In this document: in pieces, positions 17,633 through 28,219 of the stretch
How the letters are laid out: each line of letters opens with the position of its first letter
How positions within the stretch are numbered: the stretch's first letter is position 1
NCBI RefSeq assembly: GCF_029525555.1
Contig: NZ_JAPDHZ010000002.1
Location: 1,339,868 to 1,403,867, forward strand
Length of the DNA stretch: 64,000 bases
Source: Cohnella ginsengisoli
GTDB lineage: Bacteria; Bacillota; Bacilli; Paenibacillales; Paenibacillaceae
Direction of reading: 5' to 3'
Position numbers and translations under genes: made by a program
Notes under the pieces: generated by a model
The model's input: only the letters and a program-made list of their open reading frames with translations
Told to the model about the DNA's origin: nothing
Databases searched by the model: none

Positions 17633-18562
17633 CTATTGAGATAAAATCTTCTGCTCGCGGTAGGTTCGCGCGAATGCCGCGCCGTCATAGCCGGTCGTAT
17701 CCGGCGCCAGGCTCAGCAGCTCCACCGGTTGTCCGCCCCGCGCTTTGGACAATCTGGCCGCTATAGCGGCCAGTTCGGTCTCGATCACCGTATCGAGTTG
17801 AACCGGAGACGGGGCCTCGCCGCTAAAGTACGGCAATACCGCCTCGAGCAATGTCCGGTATAACCGGCTGCTGTCTGCTGTTATAAATTCCGCTCCGGCT
17901 TGCGTTATCATTGTGGCGTAGAACGGATGGCTATTCTCCGTCGCGCCGATGCTGACGATCCCGCGTCGCCCGTCCGACCAGAGCATTTCATATTGATCCT
18001 GCCCCGAATTCCCGAGGTGTCGCACGCTTTGGATGCCCGGACCGAGAAGCCCGTGAAGCATCGTAAAAGCATGGATGCCATAGTAGAATTCGTCGTTGGC
18101 ACAGCCGGCAAGGGCATAGATGAACGATTCGGGAAGAGCGGATCTGCTCCTCCACTCCTGCACTTCCTGCGCGTAACGCAAAGCGGAGCCGCCCGAGATC
18201 ACTGCGCCGCGCTTCGCCCACTCTCGGAACCGCAGCAGGTCGCGGACGTTGCCCGCCAGCGGTTTGTCGATAAATACGGCTTTCCCTGCCCTGACAAAGG
18301 GTTCAGCCCTGGCGGCATGAATATCCCAATCGCAGCTATGAATAAAGGCCAGGTCGACCTGTCCGGCCATTTCCTCCAACGATTTAAATACCCGCCCGAT
18401 GCCGTGATCGGACGCGAACTTCTCCGCATAGCCGGGGGGGGATTTACCGCCCCCCTCGTCATATACGCCGATGACCTCGTGACCCAGGGAACGAATGATT
18501 GGAACAAAGCTTTCGGGATGAGAGGTATCCAGATCCACCAGCCCGATTCGCAACGATCTCAT
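17633..18562 (-). CDS. Gfo/Idh/MocA-like oxidoreductase (divergent)
   Basis: A 309-residue protein whose Rossmann motif reads RIGLVDLDTSHPESF, unlike the canonical GxGxxG, followed by the EKP-equivalent AVFIDKPLAG. This DTSHPE variant is seen in a divergent branch of the family. ATG 18562 with AGAGG upstream is preferred over an in-frame start at 18595 that overlaps the nitrilase gene. It is the ninth gene of the operon; whether it still binds NAD(P) is uncertain, given the altered glycine loop. Confidence 0.8.
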   Translation of the reverse strand: MRSLRIGLVDLDTSHPESFVPIIRSLGHEVIGVYDEGGGKSPPGYAEKFASDHGIGRVFKSLEEMAGQVDLAFIHSCDWDIHAARAEPFVRAGKAVFIDKPLAGNVRDLLRFREWAKRGAVISGGSALRYAQEVQEWRSRSALPESFIYALAGCANDEFYYGIHAFTMLHGLLGPGIQSVRHLGNSGQDQYEMLWSDGRRGIVSIGATENSHPFYATMITQAGAEFITADSSRLYRTLLEAVLPYFSGEAPSPVQLDTVIETELAAIAARLSKARGGQPVELLSLAPDTTGYDGAAFARTYREQKILSQ

Positions 18563-18579
18563 AGCGCCTCTTTTCTGCG

Positions 18580-19515
18580 CTACTCGGCGCGCCATGCAGT
18601 TGCCCGGTCCAAATAATCGTCCAGGCGTTCAATATTGAACTCTTGTATGATGTCCTCAATCGTGCATTCGTCCGTTTCGCAGGAGATCAGGACGGAGCCC
18701 AAATACCCGGGATCGGCGATTTTTACTTTTGAGCCATACTTCGATTTAAGCCCGCGCAGACGCTCCATGTTGTAATCGAGATGCACGACCGCGCAGTCCA
18801 GATTGACGGTTGTCGTGGCAAAATCAAAATAGTTGGTGCTCGATGCCAGCACCTCGCCGACCGGGGACAGCACCGCGCTTGGCTGCCCGCCCCCGATGGC
18901 GCCCACAAAATGCGATCGGCAGGAATAAGCCCAATAAGGCTGCATGATTCCGCCGTGGTATAAGGATGAGAAGAGGATCAAATCGGGCTTTGACTCCACA
19001 TATTGCAATCTCAGCCGGTCAAAGTTCAGATCAAAACAAATCGCGCAAGCGATCCGTCCGAAATCGCAATCGATGATCGGGGCCTCGGTGCCGCAAGTGA
19101 CGCCGTAATCCTCGATCTCCCCCAGCGTCAGATAGTTTTTAGCATATTCGCCCACTTTATCGCCACTTCGATCCAACAACGCGATTGAATTTCGCCAGGA
19201 TTGATCTTCTTGTTGTCTCAATGTCGGATACGCAATATAGCAGCCATGCTCGCGCGCAATATCGGAAAAAAGGCGCAAAATCCGATCTCCGCGTACTTGG
19301 CAGTATTCGTGCGTTTTGGCTGGCGACAAAAAGACATTGAACGGAATATCGCAAAATTCAGGCAAAACGATAATATCGGGCTGTTCGGGAAGTACCTGAC
19401 TCAACTTCTGTTGCAGGTGCTTAATTATTCGATCTACAATCTCTTCAGTCGTCAGAAGCTCATCTACGATGAACTCGCGACTGCCGATCGTGCTGATTTT
19501 AACATAATTGCTCAT
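18580..19515 (-). CDS. nitrilase-superfamily carbon-nitrogen hydrolase
   Basis: A 311-residue protein with the full Glu-Lys-Cys triad of the family: Glu53 in LPEFCD, Lys126 in EYAKNYLTLGE, and Cys160 in ACAICFDLNF. Members cleave amides or nitriles. It is cytoplasmic (no signal) and lies between two Gfo/Idh/MocA genes in the carbohydrate operon, spaced 48 bp from the upstream gene. The context suggests removal of an amide or ureido group from the imported glycan or an intermediate; that role is inference. Confidence 0.88.
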   Translation of the reverse strand: MSNYVKISTIGSREFIVDELLTTEEIVDRIIKHLQQKLSQVLPEQPDIIVLPEFCDIPFNVFLSPAKTHEYCQVRGDRILRLFSDIAREHGCYIAYPTLRQQEDQSWRNSIALLDRSGDKVGEYAKNYLTLGEIEDYGVTCGTEAPIIDCDFGRIACAICFDLNFDRLRLQYVESKPDLILFSSLYHGGIMQPYWAYSCRSHFVGAIGGGQPSAVLSPVGEVLASSTNYFDFATTTVNLDCAVVHLDYNMERLRGLKSKYGSKVKIADPGYLGSVLISCETDECTIEDIIQEFNIERLDDYLDRATAWRAE

Positions 19516-19563
19516 GCTTCAAGCTCCCTTCGCGCCCGGGCTTCATGCTGAGGATTTGAACGG

Positions 19564-20566
19564 TTAGCGCAGGACGGCTTGCTCTCTTTCAATCAGAGAT
19601 CGTATCGGCTCGGGCTTGCCGCTCTTCACGGATTTTACGGCCTGCAGCACCATTAACGTCGCATACAGACCGTCCATATGGTTGATCGGCGGCTCCGCAT
19701 CCTGTCTCAGACTTTCGATGAATGCTTTATTCTCTTCGAGAATGCCGGTTTCCTTGCCGCGATAAACAATCGTTTCCTTGCCTTCCTCGCTGTAAGTCAA
19801 AGTCGTCAATCGGTCGGAAAGCGTAATGGTTTTGTTCTCTGCGAACAGCTGCATGAAAAACTTGCTGGTGAAGGGCGGACACTTGCAATCACCCTGGATC
19901 AAATTGCCGACGACATTATCGTCGAAGCGGAATATCGCGGCCATGTTGTCCACTTCCGCATTTTTTTGATAGTAATTTGCCCCGGCCGCGTAGACGTCGA
20001 TCGGGTCCTTGCCGACCATAAACCTCATGATATCGGCCGAGTGGCAGCCTTGCGACAACACATTGCCGCCCCCGAACGTCGGATCGTTGGCCCATATATC
20101 CGCCGGCCACTTGTCGTCCATCATCTGCATGCTGACGAGCAGCGGCTCGGGGATCAGCTCCTTCGCCTTCAACAGCATATCGTAATAACGCATCTTGAAT
20201 GCAGTCATGACTTTTTTTGCCGCTCCGTTTAACGGCATCGTCGATGCGCAAGCAGTCTTCCACGCTCATGGCCAACGGTTTTTCCACCATCACGTGCTTG
20301 CCGGCTTCCAAGGCTCTGATGCAATAATCGGCATGCGTATTGTGCATCGTCGATATATAGATCGCATCGATCGATTCGTCGCCGAACAGCCGGTCCGCAT
20401 CGCGGGTCGCATAGTCGCCGCCGAATTCCTCGAGCAATTTCCGAGCGTTATCCTCGTTGATATCGCAGAAAGCGACCATATCCATACCTTCCAGCTCGCG
20501 GATACACTCGGTATGGATTTTACCGTTTTGACCGCAACCGATAAGTCCGGCTCTAAAGATTCGCAA
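19564..20566 (-). CDS. Gfo/Idh/MocA-family oxidoreductase, split by one extra base
   Basis: TTG 20566 has AGGAGA 8 bases upstream. The N-terminal part (RAGLIGCGQNGKIH Rossmann loop; VMVEKPLAMS with the catalytic-site Lys) reads in one frame, and the C-terminal part (from VMTAFKMRYYDM to the end, including the GCHSADIMRFM motif) in the next. Removing one base from the T7 run at 20212-20218 joins them as a normal 333-residue enzyme. It is the seventh gene of the operon. Confidence 0.88.
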
Positions 20567-20636
20567 CGTTTATCTCTCCTATTTGGCTAAGCATGTAATA
20601 GCCTTCAGTTATTCGTCCAAAGATCCGCGTAGAGGT

Positions 20637-23286
20637 TCAGACGCTTCGAAGGAAGGCCTGCCAAGGGCTATGGCTGCGGGCGTTCAACGGAACGTGAGCC
20701 CAATCGCTTATCTCGATTCCCGCTGCGGCTTTGACGCAATGGCTCGTCGGAGCAAAGACCGTCCCCTGCAGCCCGTTCTCCGCAAGTTCCAGATCGATGT
20801 CCACCGGTGACGCGAAGGTCACCACACGTTCGCCCATGCGCAATTCCCGCGTGCCAAGCACCGTCAAGCGCCTTCGATCCGGCTCCGAGATCACGGCTTC
20901 GGCCTGAATCTCGCAGCCCGACAGCCGAAGGGTCCGCTGGTTGCCGAGCTGCAAATTGGCGCCGCCGTTGAATGAAATGACGCCGTCTTGCGCCGAGATC
21001 TCGTCCGGATGGCCGGTGATGGCGAACAGGAAGTCTCCTTCCGTGACCTGCGACGGATATTCAAGACGCCAGCGCTTATAATGCGGGTAGCGGCCATACT
21101 TGATATCCTGCTCGCCGGGGTTGCCGTTCAAGCCGTATATATAGGAGGGATGCCATACCGGCTCCTCGATCTTAGCGTTAAGTTCGTTCATCCCGCTCAA
21201 TACGCTGACGAAGATCTCGCCTTTCTCCTCGTCGCTTAGGCCTTTGTCGCCGTCCTTGATGCCCGCGATGAGGTTGGCTTGACCGCCCGTTAGCCGATAC
21301 CGGCCCTCTCCGAGCTCCGTCACCGAACCCGAGCAATGCAGGTGCGTCGCAAAACGGAGGGGACGATCTCCTTCAAAGGAATCGGATATCACGATCGCGC
21401 CGGTATGCGCGTCCACTACCACGATCCGCTCGGCGCGCTTCACTCGATGCCGGGGATGAAGTTCGCTCGTAATGACGGCATGCGCGTAGATGAAGCGGTC
21501 GCCGATCAGGCAGCGACGAATGTACGAGCTTTTCTCCGGCCCGAGATTCCCGAATAAATATTGCCCTTGCGTATAGCAGCCTCCGTCATCGAAGCACATC
21601 GCGTTGCAGAGCGAGCTGTCCTGTCCGTAGGAACCGATATCCACCAGCACGGGACCGCCGTCGACGGTAAGCTGAATGCCTCCCATGCCCGGCGGGAATT
21701 CACGGTTATGCGTATGGATATTAAAGCTCACGGAACGCCCTGCCTTTAGGCCAGCGGTGAACGTTCCGGCGATTTTGCCGCCGGAAGCGAACGTAATCAT
21801 GCCGATATCCTTGGCATAGAAAGGCAGCTTCGGAAACGGCGCGGCCGTTCCTTCATGCAGAGGCATATACAGAAAATCAAATAAACCAAGATCGACGTCT
21901 CCTGCCGTTTTTCGCTCCTGGTCCACAAAGGTCTGATAAATGGACGGGATGTCCGGGGTCGGGTGGAAACGGTTCAAATACGCCGTCAGATAGCGATGCT
22001 CCCGCGTACGCAATCCCCGCTGAAGCTCCTGGCTGTTCGGCGCGTTGAAGCAAGCCAGCAACGCGTTCCCAAGGCGATCTAAAAAAGGAGCTCGCCCCAA
22101 GCTCGGGACGCTGTCCGCCAAACGTATTCGCGGCTCCCAGATAACGAATCAGATGAAGCGGGAATAACGTGGCCCACGCGTTTTTGCCGTCTTGCGGGAA
22201 CAGACGGAGGCTGTCGGTGAAGAGGCCGTGAAAAAACGGAAGGGCTTTGCGGGCTTCCGCGACTTCGTCGTAAAAGGCCATGCAGGCGATCGCCGTCCCG
22301 TTCCAAGTGCCGAGCGAATGGGGATCGGGTGTCGGACAGCCCATATAGGCCCGTTGCAGAACCGTAAAGTCATACAATTTTTGAATGTATTTGCCGACCT
22401 TTTCTTTCATGAGCGCCTGCTCGCCCCGGTCGAACAAGTCGGAGCACCAGTCCCAGGCCAGCCCGATCATATACAGCTTCTGGGCGATGCCGCGGTCGTT
22501 CTCTCCGCCCATCACCAGCGGGTCCGGTTTGCCTGACCACGTAGCCAGACTGCAGAGTTCGCCGATCTTCTTTTTAACGGTCTCTCCTGCATCATGATCC
22601 TTGGCGAGGAGATACGCCATACAAACCAGATCGAACTCCACGCTGCCCGGCTCGTGCTTGATCCGGCCGATGAGCGATAGGAGCGCCGGACTGCCGGATA
22701 GCTTGTCGCGCAGACGTCCCGCCTCGTCCGAATTCAGATAGACGCGGGGGTGCCGCTTCTCTACGGGCGTCAACTCGCGCCAAGAACGGTCGTCTTCTCT
22801 GATCTCGATGAATTTGATACGCTGCCAATCGATCCGCGAGCGATCGCGTTCGACGAATTCGAGCCTTAATTCGGTTTCGGCGTCTCCGGCTTCAAAGCCG
22901 AAGTCGGCATTCAGCCGGCTCTTTTCAATGTCTTCCGGTCCGGGCATGTCAAACCACAAGCCGCCGACCAGCTTGTCGTTCACGTAAGTTCTGGCCATCG
23001 GCATCGCCATGACGCCGTTCAGATGGTCGAAATCCCAAGGGCCCACAGGCTCGAGCTTCCCGTCCGGAACGCGAACCATCTGGATCATCGCCGTATTCAT
23101 GTCAAAGCCGCCGTCTTCCGTCTGCAGGCGGCATCGATAGAGACCGGGCGGCAAAGCCGCTCTTAGCCGAAGGCAATGGGCGTCCACGTCGATATCCGTA
23201 ATCCGGCCGGTAACGTCGCGCCACTCCAACCCGTCGAACCGGTTGGGCGATGGCTGCAGATACGCGATCAAGTCGCTGTTTAGCAC
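20637..23286 (-). CDS. heparinase II/III-like protein, split by one extra base
   Basis: After removing one base of the A6 run at 22081-22086 the gene encodes 882 residues. The first half has an (alpha/alpha)n-barrel character (YLNSDEAGRLRDKL, CMAYLLAKDHDAGE, GTWNGTAIACMAFYDEV). The second half contains a heparinase II/III-type beta-sandwich segment (SVSFNIHTHNREF then DGGPVLVDIGSYG). The GTG start at 23286 overlaps the stop of the upstream oxidoreductase. No signal peptide is evident, so it would act on imported oligosaccharides. It is a candidate lyase for uronate- or aminosugar-containing glycans; activity is inferred from fold only. Confidence 0.75.
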
Positions 23287-24294
23287 GCTAAAATCCCCCC
23301 TTGCTGCTGTTGCAATTCAATTTCCTGTCCGATTCGATGAGACGCGTACATCGCTTGTACCGCGGCAATGACGCTTTTACTGTAGTCGCCGGAACATTCG
23401 GGTACCGCATCTCTTTGGATGCAGTCCAGCAGGTCGCGGTACTGAAGGACAAAAGGAGGCTCGGCTTGGGTCGTTTCCACCGGCCGGTATTCGCCATCTT
23501 GGCTGATCCACAGCCCTGCCCCGGTCCGCAGCTTCAGCATTCCATGCGTGAAGATGATTTCCGTCTCGTCCCTGCGTACGCCTCCGTACCCACTCTGGCT
23601 GATCGTACACGGCACGCCTTGATCCGTCTTGACAAAAGCCGTCACGCTGCCTTCGATATCTCCCTTGGCGCCGTAATGACTGACGGACGCTTTGACCTGC
23701 GCGATCTTGCTGTCCGTCAACCACTGAATCTTGTCGATGGCGTGCGACCCCAGGTTCATGGCGATCCCGCCGCCCGATTTGCCGGTCTCAAAAAAACCAA
23801 TTCGGCCGGGTCTCGGCATAATAATCGACATGGCGAACGTCATTGATCATGACCAGCTTGCCGAGCTGCCCGCTTCGAATGATTTCCTTCGCTTTTCTGT
23901 TTTCGGCAAAATAATGCTGGGTATGGCCGACCAAGAGCTTCACTTGGCTTTGGTACACCGCGCTCATAATCTCGTCGCATTCATGGGCATGAATCGCCAT
24001 CGGCTTTTCCAGCAGAATATGGCAGCCGCTGCGCGCGCACCAGATCGCGGCCTCTTGATGTAAATAATGCGGCAGCGTAATCGCTACGATGTCCGGTTTT
24101 TCGGTCTCTATCATTTGCCGATAATCGGTATACGCTTGAATCCGATGCATGGAGGAGGCCTGCTTGGCCCGCTCTCCGTCGATATCGGCTATCGCGACAG
24201 CCTCGATCTCGTCAATAGCCTCGATGGCCTGCAAGTGCAGCGAACTGATCGCGCCCGCTCCAACAATGGCCGCCTTATAATTTGTCTGCCTCAT
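23280..24294 (-). CDS. Gfo/Idh/MocA-family oxidoreductase, split by one extra base
   Basis: ATG 24294 overlaps the stop of the upstream gene by ATGA. The Rossmann motif is AAIVGAGAISSLHLQ, with HILLEKPMAIH as the EKP motif. Frame is lost in the A7 run at 23790-23796; deleting one A restores RPNWFFETGKSGGGIAMNLG and a 337-residue enzyme containing SHAIDKIQWL. It is the fifth gene of the operon, sandwiched between two large glycan-active candidates. Confidence 0.87.
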
Positions 24295-26327
24295 TCGTCG
24301 CGATCTCCGATCGCATAGGGCACATCTCCCCACGCTACTGTGAGATCCTTCCAAGGAAAGAAGGAGGGGATCGACTTAAAGGATTCATTCAAAAATGGCA
24401 GTTCTTCGGATTTCACGCCATCTATGGCCGCAAGGGGCTGCTCGACCCGGGCGCCGTTAATCGCGGCATACCGGGGCGACATGGCTCCGGGGCTCCAGGA
24501 AGTCTCGAGCTCCAGCCGCGGTCTGCCTTTGCCGGCAGGACGTCTGTAACGTACCCGGCGCGTAGTCCAGTAATAGTCGGTAAATTGGGCTGCTTCAAGT
24601 TCCTCCGCGAATGCGGCCAGAGAGTCGTATTCCGACACGCTCGCATGCTCGGCCGCGAAGCCGCCGAACAGCATACGAAGCTCTTCACGGGAGAAGCGCC
24701 GCTCTTCCCCTTCATATAAATGAGAATGAATAAATTTGTAATTCGCGTTCGACTCCAGGCTGATCGCCACTGGCTGCCGGTCCCGGGTGTAGGCCATCGG
24801 CCGGAAGGCCGAGAGCAGCCTGCCGGTCCGGCAGACAATCCACTGCCCATGCGCGACTTCGCCGGACCATTCCTTCCGTGGGACGCCGCCGACGATCAGC
24901 TCGTCCACGTCTCCGCCATGCGCGGACAAGACGATCAGCTCGCCGATCGCCGACAGTGGCTTGAGAGCCGCGGTCTCGTCGAACGATGGATGCGGATGCG
25001 TGAGCACGAGCGCCGTAGACCCGGACTGGATCGTAAACGTATTGGCGCAGGAGCGGAGGATGTCGGCTTCTCCCGCGTTCGAATATTCGCGATCCCCGTC
25101 CTTCGCCCGTACGATCGTCCCCGGCACTTCGCCGTTCACGGTCAGCTTTGTGAAGATCGTCCCGATATCCCGGTAGGAGCCGACAATCTCCTTACGCTTA
25201 TAGGTAACGAAGTAGCTGTTGTTCTGCTCCATGCTGCCGAACGGCGCGCTGGACGTGCCGACCGCGTAGTCGGGGAGCAACACCGTCTCGATCCGGCTCG
25301 TCCGCGCCAGAAAGTCCGTGCCTTCGCCGGCGCCCAATTCGCAAGAAGCGACCGCCCTGAACGGAAACGACTTGGTCTCGAACAGCCGCAAGGCCGTGTC
25401 GGGGATATGGTACTCGCCGCCGGCGAACCAGCAGAACTGCGCGACATTAAAAGGAACGTCGCCCATATGGTGAAGGACGAGGTCGTCCGGCTTGTCGAAC
25501 AGCAGCATCGGCGAAGGATGGACACGGTCGCCGAGACAGAACCACAGCAGGCTGGAGATGCAGCTGGCATGCGCTGCGTTGTCCACCGTATAGGCGCGGG
25601 AATAAGGTCCCGCAAGCACGCCCATCTCCGGATGGAACCGGGCGGCCAGATCGATCCAGAGCCGCTGCTCGATGCCGGACGCCAGCGTGCGCGCTTCCTC
25701 GTCCTCGGCATGCTCGGCGATCTCGCCCATGGCTCGAATCGTCAGGCCGGTATACGTAGGCGAGTTGAACTCGCTGTTGATGCCGCTGCGGACGAGCATT
25801 GCCCTGAACTGCTTGAGATTCCAGACGCCGTAGTCCACCGCTTCGCGGCTGCCGAGCAGCTGTCCGCCCAGAATGAGACCGGCCGTCGCCTTGGCCGGCA
25901 TGTTGTCGTTGTAGCCGTGGAACTGAAAGTCCGGCTGGCGGTTGCCCGGCTTGAAGGAAAAGCCGTCCCGCACCAGATGCTCGAGCTTGCCGCGCACGGC
26001 AGCCGACATTTTGTCGCGATGAGAGATCAATAGGCTGGCTGCTATATTCGTATTGAATATATTGAACTGTATATCCCCGTAACGTTCCGTCTCGCCTTTG
26101 CCTACGATCGCATCCGCCCATTCGGCTTCTCCCGCCGCATACAGGGCGCCGGCAATCCAGTAGCGCTCCCGCGTGTGCGGCGGCGTCGTGTCGGCCGTCC
26201 ATGTCCCTTCGCGGTCGTACCAACCGCCGGCGGCTTCGACAACCTTCGCCGTGAACAGGCGCGTTCTCTCGCGGAATTGCTGCCCGATTCCATGGCCGGA
26301 ACGCGCATTTGCTTGATTTTCGAGCAT
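24291..26327 (-). CDS. large protein of probable (alpha/alpha) barrel polysaccharide-degrading type
   Basis: A 678-residue protein starting at ATG 26327, with AGGAGG 7 bases upstream. I do not recognise the exact family. The first 300 residues are helix-rich and show toroid-like features (ERYWIAGALYAAGE, NDNMPAKATAGLILGG, EFNSPTYTGLTIRAMGEI); the rest is beta-rich, with HPHPSFDETA and several Trp/Tyr-rich strands. This two-part layout resembles heparinase/alginate-lyase-like enzymes. No signal peptide. It is the first enzyme gene after the permeases, so it may act on the incoming oligosaccharide. Confidence 0.6.
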   Translation of the reverse strand: MLENQANARSGHGIGQQFRERTRLFTAKVVEAAGGWYDREGTWTADTTPPHTRERYWIAGALYAAGEAEWADAIVGKGETERYGDIQFNIFNTNIAASLLISHRDKMSAAVRGKLEHLVRDGFSFKPGNRQPDFQFHGYNDNMPAKATAGLILGGQLLGSREAVDYGVWNLKQFRAMLVRSGINSEFNSPTYTGLTIRAMGEIAEHAEDEEARTLASGIEQRLWIDLAARFHPEMGVLAGPYSRAYTVDNAAHASCISSLLWFCLGDRVHPSPMLLFDKPDDLVLHHMGDVPFNVAQFCWFAGGEYHIPDTALRLFETKSFPFRAVASCELGAGEGTDFLARTSRIETVLLPDYAVGTSSAPFGSMEQNNSYFVTYKRKEIVGSYRDIGTIFTKLTVNGEVPGTIVRAKDGDREYSNAGEADILRSCANTFTIQSGSTALVLTHPHPSFDETAALKPLSAIGELIVLSAHGGDVDELIVGGVPRKEWSGEVAHGQWIVCRTGRLLSAFRPMAYTRDRQPVAISLESNANYKFIHSHLYEGEERRFSREELRMLFGGFAAEHASVSEYDSLAAFAEELEAAQFTDYYWTTRRVRYRRPAGKGRPRLELETSWSPGAMSPRYAAINGARVEQPLAAIDGVKSEELPFLNESFKSIPSFFPWKDLTVAWGDVPYAIGDRDE

Positions 26328-26346
26328 AAGGATTCCTCCTGTCCGC

Positions 26347-27183
26347 TTACCCCTTGACGGAGCCCAGCGTAGCCCCTTCCATGATCCATCTCTGGAAGAA
26401 CATAAAGATCAATACGGAAGGGATCATCGTGATGATGACGCCGGCGAACAGCGTCACCCAGTCGTTGGTGTACTGCATCAGCATATTGGCATGATAGATA
26501 TTGACGCCGATCGTGTATTTGTCCGAATCGCTCAAATAGATGAAAGGCTCCAAAAAGGAATTGTACAGTCCGATAAACTTGAAAATGGCGACCGTGACGA
26601 TGCCCGGCATGGCGAGCGGCATAATGATGCGAATGAACATTTTGAAGATCGACGCGCCGTCGATCGTCCCGCTCTCCTCCAGCTCCCGCGGCAGCGAACG
26701 CATGAACCCGCCGAGCAGCATGAGGAAAAAGACGCTTTCTCCCAGGCAATTGAGCACGATCAGGCCGGTTAGACTGTTGGTCAAATGCAGATCGCGCATG
26801 AGAATATACTGCGGGATCAGCGCATTGATGCCCGGCAGGAACAACGAGAGCATAATCATGGCCCAGATGAACTTTCTGCCTTTGAATTCAATGCGAGTGA
26901 GCGCATAGGCGTTCAAGGCGGTCAGGAACGTGCCGATCAACAGACTCGCGCCGACGTAATACAGCGTGTTCAGCATCGCGTTCAACAGATGGTAGTTAAG
27001 CCATGCCTTCTTGTAATTGGCCCATTGGAGCTTATCCGGGAATGACCATACGTTTTGGAAAAATTCCGGGTTCGTCTTCAGCGATTCATACAAATCCCAT
27101 ACAATCGGAAACAGAATGGTTAACGACCATCCGATAAGCACCAGCCACCAGAACAGGTCGATAATATTGCGCCGCTCCTTCAT
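26347..27183 (-). CDS. carbohydrate ABC transporter permease, MalG-like
   Basis: A 278-residue inner-membrane protein with six hydrophobic segments and an EAA loop (EESGTIDGASIFKMFIRIIMPLAMP, about residues 187-211, quoted in parts). The ending RWIMEGATLGSVKG is typical of CUT1 second permeases. Its start lies 12 bp after the first permease's stop. It works with that permease and the binding lipoprotein at 28220-29701. Confidence 0.94.
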   Translation of the reverse strand: MKERRNIIDLFWWLVLIGWSLTILFPIVWDLYESLKTNPEFFQNVWSFPDKLQWANYKKAWLNYHLLNAMLNTLYYVGASLLIGTFLTALNAYALTRIEFKGRKFIWAMIMLSLFLPGINALIPQYILMRDLHLTNSLTGLIVLNCLGESVFFLMLLGGFMRSLPRELEESGTIDGASIFKMFIRIIMPLAMPGIVTVAIFKFIGLYNSFLEPFIYLSDSDKYTIGVNIYHANMLMQYTNDWVTLFAGVIITMIPSVLIFMFFQRWIMEGATLGSVKG

Positions 27184-27195
27184 GGTCCACCACCT

Positions 27196-28144
27196 TTAAT
27201 ATTCGTAGCCGCGGTCCGGCAAAAGCTTGTCTACCACCAGCTTGGCGCTGACGAGGATGAAGAACAGGAACATGCCGATCGCGGAGGCGTAGCCGTAGTT
27301 TTGTACCTGCTCCCCGAAGGCCATGTTGAACATGTACAACCCGATGACGTCGGTGGAGCCGGCCGGACCGCCGCGCGTGAGGATCAGGACCAGATCGAGG
27401 CTTTTCAGCGTTCCGAGCACGAGGAAAATAGCACTCACCCGGATTAGCGGCGTAATGAGCGGAATCGTGATACGGAACAGGCGAGTCATATGACTGGCCC
27501 CTTCCAGGATGGCGGACTCGTACAGCGACTTGGGAATCGTGGTCATGGCGTTCATGAAAATGACGATATACAATCCGACGCCCGCCCATACGTACGGAGG
27601 CAGCACCGCATACATCGCCGTCCGCGTGTCCCCGAGCCAATAAAAGCCGTTCATGTCGATGCCGAACAACTTGAGCAGCGCATTCAGCAGGCCGAAGCTG
27701 CCGTCATAGATAAATGCCCACAGCAAGGAGACGACCACGGTGGACAGTACGTTCGGGAAGAAGAAAAGCACTTTGAAAATGGAGGTTCCCTTATACCCCT
27801 TGTTCGTCAGGAGATAGGACAGCACCAGGGAAATTAAGATGACGCAGATCGGCACGGTAGCCATGTAAAACAAATTGTGACCGAGCGCTCGCCATACGTA
27901 GCGATCGTTGAACAGGCGAACGTAGTTTTCAAAGTAAATGAATTTCGGCTTCGTAATGCCGTTCCAATCCAGCAGCGAGTAGTAAATCGACAACACATTG
28001 GGATAAAGCGCAAACAACAGGTAACCGCCAAAGGTCGGCACGATGGCAAAGGTCAAAAAAGATCCATTTTTGAACGTCCGCCTTTTGCAGCAGATTACGG
28101 CGCTTTTGTCCATTCCGGTCACGATCCGTTCGAAGCGTAGCCAA
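27196..28144 (-). CDS. carbohydrate ABC transporter permease, MalF-like (one extra base near the start)
   Basis: The membrane core (about 300 residues, EAA loop YESAILEGASHMTRLFRI) is intact. The best ribosome site, AAGGAG, lies 9 bases before TTG 28144, in a different frame from the core. Removing one base from the A6 run at 28055-28060 joins them into KADVQKWIFLTFAIVP, a normal permease N-terminus, giving 315 residues. If the sequence is correct as read, translation would start at ATG 28113 with a weaker site. It follows the terminator-like hairpin after the binding-protein gene. Confidence 0.88.
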
Positions 28145-28176
28145 GGTTCAGCGCTCCTTTCTTGAGGTCGGCCGAT

Positions 28177-28205
28177 AAAAAAAGGAGGGGGGGAGCCCCC
28201 CTCCT
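28177..28205 (-). terminator. internal terminator between binding-protein and permease genes
   Basis: Read on the minus strand, a GGAGGGGGG/CCCCCCTCC-type stem (28184-28205) is followed by T7 (28177-28183), a classical intrinsic terminator. It sits 15 bp after the binding-protein stop, so most transcripts should end here and only read-through supplies the downstream operon, giving excess binding protein over permease. Confidence 0.8.
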
Positions 28206-28219
28206 CGGCGGATGAATAT

